A stretch of 64,000 nt of DNA from Virgibacillus_P tibetensis (GTDB lineage Bacteria; Bacillota; Bacilli; Bacillales; Amphibacillaceae), in NCBI RefSeq assembly GCF_036026595.1, contig NZ_JARZFX010000002.1, positions 1 to 64,000 on the forward strand, written 5' to 3'. Each line of letters begins with the position of its first letter. The stretch's first letter is position 1. Positions 16,783 through 25,919 of this stretch are shown here, one piece after another. The translations under genes were made by a program, and so were the position numbers. The notes under the pieces were generated by a model. The model was given only the letters and a program-made list of their open reading frames with translations. It was not told the origin of the DNA and ran no database searches.

Positions 16783-17652
16783 TTAACGTAGAAAATCTAT
16801 TAGTGAGGGCTGAATTATTCTTGAGCCGGCTGATAACGCAGCACGGTGCAAACTTTCCTGTGTGATTAATTCTGTAATTGCCTTGGCGTAATCAATGTCT
16901 TCGTTATCAGACATCATTTTTGTAGCAATAACCTCTTGCTCACCTAAACGATTCACAACAAGGTCCAGTCGATTCATTCGAGCTCCCAGGTCAGCTCTAG
17001 CATTAACGATACCATTTATATTTTCGTCAAAGTCGCCAATACTGCCTTGGATGCCTTCTTGATTATCTTGACCTAGATGTTCAATGAAATCATCAATTTT
17101 ATCAAATAGATCACTGTTAAAAACGGTACTTGCATCAACATTTGCCTGTAATTTAGTTCCATTGGATACTTCGATAACTACTGAATCAGAATTAATATTA
17201 ATAATACCATCCTCATCGATCGGTGGATTACTCGTATTTGTTCCATTGAATATATATTTTCCATTAACATTTGTATTAGCAATGTCTTTCAAGTGTTCCT
17301 TCAGCTGTTCTACTTCTTTCATTATGTTCTTTCTTTCTTCCTCGCCATACGTATCATTACTTGCCTGTACTGCCAACTCACGAAGCTTCTGCATCGTCTG
17401 TGTTGCCTTATCAAGTGATGCATCTGAATTATCCATCCAATTATGAACTTCACCTGTGTTGCGTTTGTACTGTTCAATTTCAATTACCTGACTGCGGTAA
17501 TTCATACCTTTCATGGCTACTACCGGATCATCGGAAGGACGGTTTATTTTTTTCCCAGTATTCAACTGATCCATAACCATAGCCATTTTCGAATTACTGT
17601 TTGTTAAATTTCTCAACATATTATTCGATAACATTCCTTGCGTAACTCGCAT
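16783..17652 (-). CDS. flgL: Flagellar hook-associated protein 3 (hook-filament junction)
   Basis: FlgL forms the second junction ring between hook and filament. The 289-aa product has flagellin-like ends: MRVTQGMLSNNMLRNLTNSN at the N-terminus, and a helical C-terminus with YAKAITELITQE. It starts ten bases after flgK. Confidence 0.96.
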   Translation of the reverse strand: MRVTQGMLSNNMLRNLTNSNSKMAMVMDQLNTGKKINRPSDDPVVAMKGMNYRSQVIEIEQYKRNTGEVHNWMDNSDASLDKATQTMQKLRELAVQASNDTYGEEERKNIMKEVEQLKEHLKDIANTNVNGKYIFNGTNTSNPPIDEDGIININSDSVVIEVSNGTKLQANVDASTVFNSDLFDKIDDFIEHLGQDNQEGIQGSIGDFDENINGIVNARADLGARMNRLDLVVNRLGEQEVIATKMMSDNEDIDYAKAITELITQESLHRAALSAGSRIIQPSLIDFLR

Positions 17653-17661
17653 GTTAATGAC

Positions 17662-19134
17662 CTACCTTCCTACTAACCCCATATTATTAATAATTCGATC
17701 AAGCATTTCATCCATAGTCGTCATACTTCTGGCTGCTGCATTGTATGCATGCTGAAATTTGATCATATTGGACATCTCTTCATCCAACGATACAGAACTT
17801 ACAGACATACGCTGGTCCTCCACTTGTCCACGGAGTACTGCTGTATTGTTTGACATACGGTTAGCTTGTTGTGCATCTACACCTAAGGTACCAATAAGGG
17901 ATTCCAGATATCCCTTTACTGACTTACCACCCAGACCATCCAGACCTTTATTAAAAATTTCGGCTAATTCTGATGCTTTCCCACCATTACCTGCATTGTC
18001 GTCATTACTTGCTCTAATATCCTCTGGATCGCTTAAGATTACATTAATCGCTCCAGCTGCTCCATTTTCCTCGGTAATCTCATTAAAAAATTGGGGATCA
18101 CCATGGACATCGTTAAACTCTTTTGCAAATTCGAATGCCATCGTATTTAAATTCTTAATCATGTCCGGGTACATGCCTGCAGGCTGATCGCCTTCTGTTC
18201 CAATAGAACCAAATGATTCAATCAAGCCTTTTAAAGAACCATTTGCATCCAGTATGGATGCATCTGGATCTTCTCCTATCGTAATTGATGAAACACCTTC
18301 ATTCTCACCTTCACCTGAATATCCAATAGTTATATGATTATATTCTCCATTTTCCCCATCAACTAATTTACCCAAGACATTCCCGTTACTATCCACCACT
18401 TCTATTGTTTTTAGGCCATCAGCAGTTTTTGGTGAGCTTTCCCCACTACTATCCCTGGTTACTTTTATATCAACGATATTTGATAGCTCATCAATTAACC
18501 GGTCACGCTCATCGTATAGATCATTGGCCTGATAACCATGCGGCTCTATTTGTTTTATCTGTTCATTAATGCCATGGATTTGTTCTATTAAAGAATTCGC
18601 GTCTTTAACAGTTGTATCGATTTCTGACTTCAGGTCTCTACGGATATTGTTCAACGATTTAGATAGATAATTAAATGTATCTGCTACTGCATGTCCTCTT
18701 TGCAATACAACTGATTTTGCCCCGGAATTCTCAGGGTTGACAGAAAGATCCTGCAGCGATTGCCAAAACTGATCCATTGTTTTAGATAAGCCGCTTTCAG
18801 ATGGCTCATTCATTACATTCTCCAAGCGACTCAGCGTTTTCGCTTTTGTTTCCCAATAGCCTGATTTACTATTTTCACCGCGAAATTGTATGTCTAAAAA
18901 CTGATTTCGAATTCGCTCTATCGAGCCGGCCTTGACTCCAGTCCCAATTTGACCAGGCATTTCAGGCCGATTTCGTGAACCAGTCGGGTATGGATTCATC
19001 GTTTCAAAATTCACCCGCTGTCTAGTATATCCCTCTGTATTGGCATTTGATATATTATGTCCGGTTGTATATAAACCTGATTGTTGTGCCGAAAGGGCTT
19101 GCCTTGCCATTTCTAAACCATGAAATGTGCTCAT
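17662..19134 (-). CDS. flgK: Flagellar hook-associated protein 1 (hook-filament junction)
   Basis: FlgK forms the first hook-filament junction ring. The 490-aa protein starts with STFHGLEMARQALSAQQSG and has the rod/hook signature TGHNISNANTEGYTRQR. Its C-terminus is MSNMIKFQHAYNAAARSMTT, the FlgE/FlgK family ending. It lies between flgN and flgL. Confidence 0.97.
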   Translation of the reverse strand: MSTFHGLEMARQALSAQQSGLYTTGHNISNANTEGYTRQRVNFETMNPYPTGSRNRPEMPGQIGTGVKAGSIERIRNQFLDIQFRGENSKSGYWETKAKTLSRLENVMNEPSESGLSKTMDQFWQSLQDLSVNPENSGAKSVVLQRGHAVADTFNYLSKSLNNIRRDLKSEIDTTVKDANSLIEQIHGINEQIKQIEPHGYQANDLYDERDRLIDELSNIVDIKVTRDSSGESSPKTADGLKTIEVVDSNGNVLGKLVDGENGEYNHITIGYSGEGENEGVSSITIGEDPDASILDANGSLKGLIESFGSIGTEGDQPAGMYPDMIKNLNTMAFEFAKEFNDVHGDPQFFNEITEENGAAGAINVILSDPEDIRASNDDNAGNGGKASELAEIFNKGLDGLGGKSVKGYLESLIGTLGVDAQQANRMSNNTAVLRGQVEDQRMSVSSVSLDEEMSNMIKFQHAYNAAARSMTTMDEMLDRIINNMGLVGR

Positions 19135-19168
19135 GTCTTAACTCCTTTATAAACTGGAATAATTGCGG

Positions 19169-19660
19169 CTATGCTTTTGAGTCAAATACAGATCTTTTTA
19201 CCTCAGTTGATTCATCACTCTTACTTCCGTAATTCATGCTATGAATCGAAGGGTTCAACATATCAATTGAAAGCTGCACAAACTGCATTGATTGATTGAT
19301 TAGCGCTTGGTTCAGTTGTTCCTGCTGTTTTAGCTCTGTTATTACTTCAGTTAGCTTAGTTGTTGTTTTTTCCAGTTCTGTTTTATCACTTTCATCCCGT
19401 AAGAATTCCAGCATTTTAGTTACTGTAGTATCATCAGCTGGCAGTTGATTGATTGCAAACCAATTTATCACTTCTTTATTTCGCTTCTCTTCGGCTTGTT
19501 CAGTTAATCGGATTAACTTCCGCTCTTTTACAAGTAATGATTGTAATTTCTCAATAGAACCTTCTTTCATGATTTCAGTTTTTTCCTGTGAAAATTCTAA
19601 AAGATTTGTATGAAGGTTCACTAATTTTTCAAGTGACTGAATTATTGACTGTGCGGACAA
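19169..19660 (-). CDS. flgN: FlgN-like export chaperone
   Basis: A 163-aa coiled-coil, helical protein in the yvyG/flgN place between flgM and flgK. FlgN chaperones the hook-filament junction proteins FlgK and FlgL to the export apparatus. The start is TTG at 19660 with AGGAGG nine bases upstream. The assignment rests on helical content, length and the conserved gene order. Confidence 0.88.
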   Translation of the reverse strand: MSAQSIIQSLEKLVNLHTNLLEFSQEKTEIMKEGSIEKLQSLLVKERKLIRLTEQAEEKRNKEVINWFAINQLPADDTTVTKMLEFLRDESDKTELEKTTTKLTEVITELKQQEQLNQALINQSMQFVQLSIDMLNPSIHSMNYGSKSDESTEVKRSVFDSKA

Positions 19661-19717
19661 AGTGAGTCCTCCTTTTATACTTGGCCGTTGATGTACAAAG
19701 GCGTAACCATTAATTTA

Positions 19718-19978
19718 TTATTTCTTCCAGAATTCAATCATCTTTTCTGCTGTTTTTTCAGGGTTTACTTTATAATTACCCGAATCTACAGCATTCTTGA
19801 TTTCCTGTATATATTCCGCCCGCTTAGCCGATGGATTATCTTTCCCTTGCAAGTGCTTAGCCTGACTGGAAATTTCTATTTGATCTGTTTTATTAACTTC
19901 CTTTTTATGGTCCACTTGCTTCTGAACTTGATTTTTGTATGGGTTAAAATTTGTTTGATTCGGACCGTGTATTTTCAT
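19718..19978 (-). CDS. flgM: Anti-sigma-D factor FlgM
   Basis: FlgM holds SigD inactive until the hook is complete. The 86-aa product starts MKIHGPNQTNFNPY, then DQIEISSQAKHLQ and a C-terminal SigD-binding part with RAEYIQEIKNAVDSGNYKVNP, all typical. The start at 19978 is chosen over upstream Met codons because it matches the family N-terminus and sits about eight bases after AGAGGTGA. A perfect 28-bp palindrome lies in its leader. Confidence 0.93.
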   Translation of the reverse strand: MKIHGPNQTNFNPYKNQVQKQVDHKKEVNKTDQIEISSQAKHLQGKDNPSAKRAEYIQEIKNAVDSGNYKVNPEKTAEKMIEFWKK

Positions 19979-20032
19979 CGTCATCTCACCTCTTTTTGGA
20001 ATATCTACATCTTTCTTCATCTGTAGCCGCGA

Positions 20033-20060
20033 GTAAAACGTTATTATAATAACGTTTTAC
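20033..20060. repeat. Perfect 28-bp palindrome upstream of flgM
   Basis: Each 14-base half (5' half GTAAAACGTTATTA) is the exact reverse complement of the other. It lies 55 bases before the flgM ATG and 22 bases downstream of the SigD-like -10. In RNA it would form a hairpin with almost no loop. There is no long T-run after it on the minus strand, so a simple terminator is not the obvious reading. An operator or an mRNA-stability hairpin is possible. Confidence 0.85.
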
Positions 20061-20082
20061 CTTATTTGTTCACTTGTTATTT

Positions 20083-20110
20083 ATATCGGCACTTTACTTG
20101 AGAAAGTAAA
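20083..20110 (-). promoter_or_regulatory. Candidate SigD promoter of flgM
   Basis: The minus strand carries GCCGATAT (SigD -10 consensus GCCGATAA, seven of eight) 16 bases after TTTA (consensus TAAA). flgM of B. subtilis is under SigD control, which supports the reading; the -35 match is poor. Confidence 0.5.
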
Positions 20111-20129
20111 GAGTTAATTTAATGTAATT

Positions 20130-20543
20130 CTAATCAAACGTATAATAAATACGGGATTCCTTTTCGTTCTTCTTCTTAATTTCGTCTACCCGCTCTTCGT
20201 TTTTTTCATGGAGCTCCATTTCATTTTTCAGTTCTTGTGCACAGCTGCTGCATAACATTCCTGTCACTATATTCTTATCGCATCTCTCGCATGGGTAGGC
20301 AAGTTTAGGAAATTGCGAAGTAAGCAGTCTTTTGTCTTTTATGAATTTACTAATTAGTTTTTCTGAAACACCAGTACCCTCAGCAACTTCTATCATAGTA
20401 GCTTCTCTATTTTTTTGTTCATGTAAAAAGCGGTAGACCAGATCAAATGCTTTTTCCTCTTCTTTATAACAGCTCTGACATATCTCTCGCAATCCCTTAA
20501 CAAAAACAGTATCACACCGAGCGCAATTTGCTAATTCAGCCAT
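20130..20543 (-). CDS. yvyF: YvyF flagellar operon protein (zinc-ribbon)
   Basis: A 137-aa protein with two Cys pairs at each end (CARC with CQSC, then CERC with CSSC) and a helical, winged-helix-like middle (MIEVAEGTGVSEKLISKFI). That layout suggests zinc binding and perhaps DNA or protein contact. It starts MAELANCARCDTVFVKG, as in the Bacillus family. The start at 20543 fits GAGGGG with seven-base spacing. The function is unknown; it stands between comFC and flgM as in B. subtilis. Confidence 0.9.
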   Translation of the reverse strand: MAELANCARCDTVFVKGLREICQSCYKEEEKAFDLVYRFLHEQKNREATMIEVAEGTGVSEKLISKFIKDKRLLTSQFPKLAYPCERCDKNIVTGMLCSSCAQELKNEMELHEKNEERVDEIKKKNEKESRIYYTFD

Positions 20544-20583
20544 GGTGCTTCCCCTCATTTCTATAATAATAGCACAACAAAAT

Positions 20584-21264
20584 CTAACCTCGAACTAAAG
20601 TATACGTATAAACTTCGGGGCTGCCCTGATCTTTTAAAAGTGTTGCAGCGTGACGTAATGTTGTGCCTGTTGTATATATATCATCGACTAAAATGGTTGT
20701 TTTGTTAATACTTTCATTCAATATAAATGGATTCTTTGTATGAATTCGTTCATTTCGTGTTTTTTTAGATTGCTTTTCTCCATGAATGCGTCTCAATATG
20801 TCTTTATTTTCTAAAGGCAAAAAATCTGCTAATACCCGGGCCTGATTAAAGCCGCGTTCCAATATTCTTTCTTCACTTAGTGGAATAGGCACTATTACAG
20901 CTTCTTTCTTTAAAAACGAGAAGGTTTCTTTAAATGATTGAATGAATTGGTTTTTAAACACGTGACATAGATGGTAGTCCCCACGATATTTCCATTTTGC
21001 CATCATATCCTGCATAAATGTATTATAAACAAAAACAGAATGATTGAATATAATTGTGTCTCTCGAGGTATTTTCGTTCCACCAAATACAATCCGAGCAT
21101 ACCGGGGCATCTGAGTGACGACTACAATGTTCACACCGCTTTCCTTTAATCATTTCCAGTTCAGCCTCGCATTGTTTACATAAGCTCTTTGGCTTAGGCG
21201 GCATAACCAGGTTGGCCCAACTGATTTCTACAATTATTGGGTCATTACACCATAAGCAGTGCAT
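20584..21264 (-). CDS. comFC: Competence protein ComFC (phosphoribosyltransferase-like)
   Basis: A 226-aa ComFC. It has an N-terminal four-Cys-pair zinc region (CLWC, CKQC, CEHC, CSDC) and a C-terminal PRTase-fold domain with the PRPP-loop motif TTILVDDIYTTGTT. It helps DNA uptake or processing during transformation, probably with ComFA. Its ATG follows the comFA stop with no gap. comFB, which lies between the two in B. subtilis, is absent. Confidence 0.93.
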   Translation of the reverse strand: MHCLWCNDPIIVEISWANLVMPPKPKSLCKQCEAELEMIKGKRCEHCSRHSDAPVCSDCIWWNENTSRDTIIFNHSVFVYNTFMQDMMAKWKYRGDYHLCHVFKNQFIQSFKETFSFLKKEAVIVPIPLSEERILERGFNQARVLADFLPLENKDILRRIHGEKQSKKTRNERIHTKNPFILNESINKTTILVDDIYTTGTTLRHAATLLKDQGSPEVYTYTLVRG

Positions 21265-22686
21265 TCAATTAATCCCTCCTCTTTTGTTCATCGATACGAT
21301 AGATCCTACAGCTTGTACCATCGCTTCTGTTTTCCCATCATGAAAAAATATCACCTCGCCTGTTGGGTCATCCGTACTTCTCCCAGCTCTTCCAGAAATC
21401 TGAACTAGTGCTGCTTCATCAAATACCACATGACCTGCATTGAAAATAGAAACATCAACGGATGGAAAGGTTACTCCCCTTTCTAAAATAGTTGTCGTTA
21501 TTAAAACAAAAATCTCCTTTTTCCTAAATAGTTGTACTTTTTCCTCTCGATCTGGATCAGAGGCATGGACAGCAATCAAACTATTTGTTGATTCAAGTAT
21601 TCCTTCTTTTAGTAAGAGGTTTGCTAGATTTTCTTTCATTTTCTCTGCCAATTGAATGGTAGGCACAAAAATTAATAGTTGGCGTGTTGGGTTCTTTCTA
21701 TTTTTCACCCATTTCACAAAGGAAGATGGAGGCATATATTTCTGTAGATCCTTTTTTAGTGAAAAGACCATCTTCATTTTTGGAACGGGTAAAGGATGAC
21801 CGTGAAATCGAACCGGGACAAATATATGTGGGAGTTTTTTTCGAGCAATTTGTATTTGGTGATTTTTCCGAGGGGTTGCTGTTAAATAAATGGTAGTACT
21901 CGGTGATGCCTTTGCTCGATTAGCAGCAAACGGTAAAGAGGCATCTGCATGAAAAGGAAATGCATCAATTTCATCAATAATTAATACATCAAAGGCCGCT
22001 TTATAGCGTAGCAGTTGGTGTGTTGTAGCTAGAATAAGTTGAGCTGTACCATCCTTTTCTTCACTTCCACCATACAATCCTTGCACATCCACTTCTGCAA
22101 ACGCTTGTTGAATTCGCGGTAAGAGTTCCCGTACAACATCTGCCCTTGGTGTAGCCAGACATATACGTTTTCCAAGTCGAAGTGCTTCTGTTACTCCTGG
22201 AAAAAGCATCTCCGTTTTCCCAGCGCCGCAAACTGCCCAAACAAGAAGCTCGCTCTCTTGATTTCGAACAGCTGCTTGGATACGGTCAGCAGCCTGCTGC
22301 TGAACAGTTGTTAGTTCACCATGCCAGGAACATGGGTTGTCGTGTACCGTCCAATCAGGTTTTTTCCCAGCCCAATAGTAAAGAGGTTCACATTCCATAA
22401 TCCGGCCCATAGAGATACATTTTCGGCAGTAGACATGTGTATTTCTGCAAGTTTGGCAAGGTATAGGTGCAAATAGGGAACGCTGACTATTTCCACAGCG
22501 TTGGCATTGATAGGATACGCTTTTTCTTATGATAGATTGGATAGGGCTGAAGCAACCGGTAGAAAGGAGATTCTGAAATGTGGATTCATCAAGAGGTATT
22601 TCATTTCTCAATAGCAATTTCCCGGAGAATCGGGGGGACCATTCGTTTAACAGTGGAACTGGTGGGGGTTGATTATTCATTATCAT
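21265..22686 (-). CDS. comFA: DNA import ATP-dependent helicase ComFA
   Basis: The cytoplasmic ATPase that drives single-stranded DNA import in competence. The 473-aa protein has a Cys-rich zinc finger (about 58-92: CQRC, CQTC, CRKC), Walker A in CGAGKTEM, the DEAD-like box IIDEIDAFP, motif III LTATPRK and motif VI QISGRAGR. The start ATG ATA ATG has only a weak SD (GTGAGTG), so the third codon is an alternative start. Confidence 0.93.
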   Translation of the reverse strand: MIMNNQPPPVPLLNEWSPRFSGKLLLRNEIPLDESTFQNLLSTGCFSPIQSIIRKSVSYQCQRCGNSQRSLFAPIPCQTCRNTHVYCRKCISMGRIMECEPLYYWAGKKPDWTVHDNPCSWHGELTTVQQQAADRIQAAVRNQESELLVWAVCGAGKTEMLFPGVTEALRLGKRICLATPRADVVRELLPRIQQAFAEVDVQGLYGGSEEKDGTAQLILATTHQLLRYKAAFDVLIIDEIDAFPFHADASLPFAANRAKASPSTTIYLTATPRKNHQIQIARKKLPHIFVPVRFHGHPLPVPKMKMVFSLKKDLQKYMPPSSFVKWVKNRKNPTRQLLIFVPTIQLAEKMKENLANLLLKEGILESTNSLIAVHASDPDREEKVQLFRKKEIFVLITTTILERGVTFPSVDVSIFNAGHVVFDEAALVQISGRAGRSTDDPTGEVIFFHDGKTEAMVQAVGSIVSMNKRGGIN

Positions 22687-22776
22687 TTATTCACTCACTT
22701 TCACCAATCAAAATAAATACAGGAAGAACTACCGGTTAACTGGGTGTCCGATAGTTCCAATTCCAAATTAACTCAG

Positions 22777-23619
22777 CTACTTGGTATACCATGAAACACC
22801 AACAGCCCCTTCACCCAGGTGGGTACCAATAACAGGACCGAAATAGCTTATCACTGCATCCATGGCAGGGTATTTTTTCAGAAATTCATCCCGCAACATG
22901 ACGGCAGCCTGCTCATCATTCCCATGTATGAAAACAACTTTGAGGTTCTCTCCCTTGCTTGCATCTTCCTCAAGCATACCAATAATACGATTAATTGCTT
23001 TTTTTCTAGTACGTATCTTTTCAAAAGGTACAATAACCTTATTTGAAAAGTGAAGGACCGGTTTCACCTGTAATAAACTTCCTACAAGGGCTTGTGCACC
23101 ATTAAGGCGTCCACCTCTTTGGAGATTAGTTAAGTCATCTACCATGAAATACGCTCGTAAGCTTTGTTTCATTTCATCCAGACGCTTGATGATTTCCTCG
23201 GGTGTTTTATTTTCCTTTGCCATCTTTGCTGCTTCTAAAGCGTAAAAACCCTGGGGCATGGCACTGATTTCAGAATCATATGCATACACTTCTAATCCTT
23301 CAACCATTTCTCCAGCACTTACAACTGCTTGATAAGTACCACTGATTCCACTCGACAGATGAACCGAAATAACAGCATCATAGTTCTCGGCAAGCTCTTC
23401 CAGCTTGGTTGTGACCTGACCGATTGATGGTTGTGATGTCTTAGGTAAATTTTTTGACTCTTTGACCTTTTGATAAAACGCTTCTGTCGTAATGTCCACT
23501 TCTTCTTCATATGTTTCATCATCAAACACGACACTAAGCGGCACCATATGAATACCATGTTCAATTCTTATTTCAGCAGGGATATAAGCCGTGCTATCTG
23601 TCATTACAACAACTTTCAT
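22777..23619 (-). CDS. degV: DegV family fatty-acid-binding protein
   Basis: A 280-aa DegV domain protein. The family binds a fatty acid and presents it to fatty-acid kinase (FakB role). The N-terminal motif MTDSTAYIP and the carboxylate-binding loop HLSSGISGTYQ are seen, followed by the two-lobe DegV core (LTNLQRGGRLNGAQ). It is next to degU as in Bacillus (yviA/degV); a role in DegSU signalling has not been shown. A terminator lies between degU and degV. Confidence 0.93.
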   Translation of the reverse strand: MKVVVMTDSTAYIPAEIRIEHGIHMVPLSVVFDDETYEEEVDITTEAFYQKVKESKNLPKTSQPSIGQVTTKLEELAENYDAVISVHLSSGISGTYQAVVSAGEMVEGLEVYAYDSEISAMPQGFYALEAAKMAKENKTPEEIIKRLDEMKQSLRAYFMVDDLTNLQRGGRLNGAQALVGSLLQVKPVLHFSNKVIVPFEKIRTRKKAINRIIGMLEEDASKGENLKVVFIHGNDEQAAVMLRDEFLKKYPAMDAVISYFGPVIGTHLGEGAVGVSWYTK

Positions 23620-23750
23620 GTAAACTTCTCCTCTACTACTCAGATAACTACTGTGCTTTTATGTAAATTCGTTATTATTGTAGGTATACACAGTTATATT
23701 CTACATGATTCTTTTCCAGATTGCATTAATAATTTAATCGCAGTAATACA

Positions 23751-23780
23751 AAATACCCTGACACTCAAAGTGCAGGGTAT
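23751..23780 (-). terminator. Terminator of degS-degU
   Basis: Minus-strand stem AATACCCTG/CAGGGTATT with internal ACT/AGT pairs, followed by TTGTATT, about 40 bases after the degU stop. Confidence 0.82.
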
Positions 23781-23818
23781 TAACAACTCATATTAGTTAA
23801 TAGGGATGGAAGAACATT

Positions 23819-24511
23819 TTATAAAACTTCTACCCAGCCTTTTTTAATTGCTGAGACAACTGCTTGCGTGCGGTCATTTACATTCATCTTCTGTAGGATA
23901 TTACTAACATGGTTTTTTACTGTTTTTTCACTAATATATAATGTTTCTGCAACGGCGCGGTTGCTCTTCCCATCGGCTAACAGTTGTAAAACCTGACACT
24001 CCCGTTTAGTTAGAAGATGAAGGGGTTTACGGTATTCTATACCACTATCTGCTATCCCAGAAATATTTTCTTTCGCCAGGCGACGATATTCCTGCACCAG
24101 ATTATGGGTTACTCTTGGGTGTAGGTATGACCCTCCATCACTCACTACTTTAATAGCTTCTATGAGTGAATCAGAATCCATTTCCTTTAACAGATACCCT
24201 TGTGCCCCTGTCTTCAGGGCATGGGTTACATAACTCTCATCATCATGGATTGATAGAATAATAACACTAGTATTCGGAAAATACCTAACAAGGTCAGCAG
24301 TTGCCTGGACGCCATTCATGGTTGGCATATTAATATCCATTAAAACGACATCGGGTTTATTCTCTTTTACAAGTTTTGCAGCTACCGCTCCATCATCCCC
24401 TTCAGCGACGACATCAAATGCTGGTTCGAACTCCAGAATTCGTTTAACCCCTTCACGAAATAACTTATGATCATCAATTAATACAATCTTGATTTGTTTT
24501 TCCTTATTCAT
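23819..24511 (-). CDS. degU: Two-component response regulator DegU
   Basis: NarL-family regulator, 230 aa. The receiver domain (about 5-122) has the phospho-acceptor Asp in VVLMDINMP. The C-terminal LuxR-type HTH is at about 162-225 (LTKRECQVLQLLADGKSN). It controls degradative enzymes, competence and motility. The start at 24511 is eight bases after AGGAGG; an ATG six codons upstream contains that SD. It is downstream of degS with a 78-base gap. Confidence 0.97.
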   Translation of the reverse strand: MNKEKQIKIVLIDDHKLFREGVKRILEFEPAFDVVAEGDDGAVAAKLVKENKPDVVLMDINMPTMNGVQATADLVRYFPNTSVIILSIHDDESYVTHALKTGAQGYLLKEMDSDSLIEAIKVVSDGGSYLHPRVTHNLVQEYRRLAKENISGIADSGIEYRKPLHLLTKRECQVLQLLADGKSNRAVAETLYISEKTVKNHVSNILQKMNVNDRTQAVVSAIKKGWVEVL

Positions 24512-24607
24512 TTTTTGTTCCTCCTGCATATAATTCTATTATTTTCCCTATTACAATGATAGATGACCGTTTCTTTTTTTATCGGTTACTTTTGCATGAA
24601 GTTCAAT

Positions 24608-25747
24608 TTATGTAAGGACATGTGGAACCTTTATAAATATTGAGGTCCCCTTACCTACTGTTGACTCGATGCTCAGCTTACCATCAAGCATCTCAACCCG
24701 TTCACGCATTCCAATTAAGCCAAACGACTTATCTCTCTTTGTTGTTGTATCAAAGCCTTTTCCATTATCTTTAATCAACATGGTCAAATTACTTTTACAG
24801 ATCTCAAGCTTAACTTGGATTAAAGATGCGTCTGCATGCTTAATCGCGTTTTGTAATGATTCCTGAACTAACCGGAAAAAGGCAACTTCATATTTCTGAT
24901 TTAATCGAACCTCTTCTCCGATTGATGAGAATTCAATTGCAGTATTATTGTAGTCTGCAATCGTTGCAACATATTTTTTCAGTGTTGGTATTAAACCTAA
25001 GTCATCTAATGCCATTGGTCTTAAATCATATATTATTCGACGTACTTCATATAAGGAAGAGCGAATCATCTTACGCACATTTCTAATCTCAAGCAATGCT
25101 TGTTCTACATTATTTTGGCGGAAGGTTCTGTCCACAAGTTCAGAGCGCAAAAGGATATTTGCAAGCATTTGAGCTGGACCATCGTGAATTTCCCTTGATA
25201 TTTTTCTGCGTTCTTCTTCCTGTGCTTCAATGATTTTTAAACCAAATTCCTGTTTTTCTTTTGCTTCTTCAATCATTTCGTTCACCTGTCGAAAGTCATC
25301 GTGTAAGTAATTGAGGACTACAGAGATTTTCCCGGCTAAACCTTCAGCGCGATCAATCGTTTGACTCAGCGTAACCAACCTTCTTTCTAAGTCATCCCGC
25401 TTTTCACGCAATCCTTTTTCCTCTTGACGCAACATAGCCAGATTTGTTTGCATTGCATGGGTATTCTCATATACTTCCCGAATCTCTGTTTCAGTATAGC
25501 GATCAAAGAATTTACTTACTTCTGCTAGTCGTTGTCTGGAAAACCTGACTTTTTGTTCTAGCTGGTCGCCATCTTCAATATGCTGAATGACTTTTTCTTT
25601 TGTCTCTTTGAGATCTCGTACAAGGTGTTCATGTTCCTTCCGAGCCTCTTCGCTGATGTTAAATATTTCGTCTTTACTGTTTTCAACTACCTCAACCATT
25701 TCTTTAATCACATGATCAAGTGCAGTTTCAGTTATCTTTTGGGCCAT
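24608..25747 (-). CDS. degS: Cytoplasmic sensor histidine kinase DegS
   Basis: A soluble kinase of 379 aa. It has an N-terminal coiled-coil sensor (about 30-175), a HisKA_3 dimer/phospho domain with the His in SREIHDGPAQML, and a C-terminal HATPase_c with IKDNGKGFD and GLIGMRERVE. There is no membrane segment, as usual for DegS. It phosphorylates DegU. Genes degS-degU form the operon, ending at the terminator at about 23765. Confidence 0.97.
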   Translation of the reverse strand: MAQKITETALDHVIKEMVEVVENSKDEIFNISEEARKEHEHLVRDLKETKEKVIQHIEDGDQLEQKVRFSRQRLAEVSKFFDRYTETEIREVYENTHAMQTNLAMLRQEEKGLREKRDDLERRLVTLSQTIDRAEGLAGKISVVLNYLHDDFRQVNEMIEEAKEKQEFGLKIIEAQEEERRKISREIHDGPAQMLANILLRSELVDRTFRQNNVEQALLEIRNVRKMIRSSLYEVRRIIYDLRPMALDDLGLIPTLKKYVATIADYNNTAIEFSSIGEEVRLNQKYEVAFFRLVQESLQNAIKHADASLIQVKLEICKSNLTMLIKDNGKGFDTTTKRDKSFGLIGMRERVEMLDGKLSIESTVGKGTSIFIKVPHVLT

Positions 25748-25919
25748 AGTTTCCCACCAACCTATGATATAATTATACGTATAAACTGTTAAATTTCACA
25801 GGGTCTTTTTAATTAGTTACAGGAAATTTTATCCTGAAATCTATTATCGAGGTTGAAAAAGCTATTCTATCAAGGATCCCCTATATACTATAATGTTCTT
25901 TTGGGAGGTTAATTGCAAG

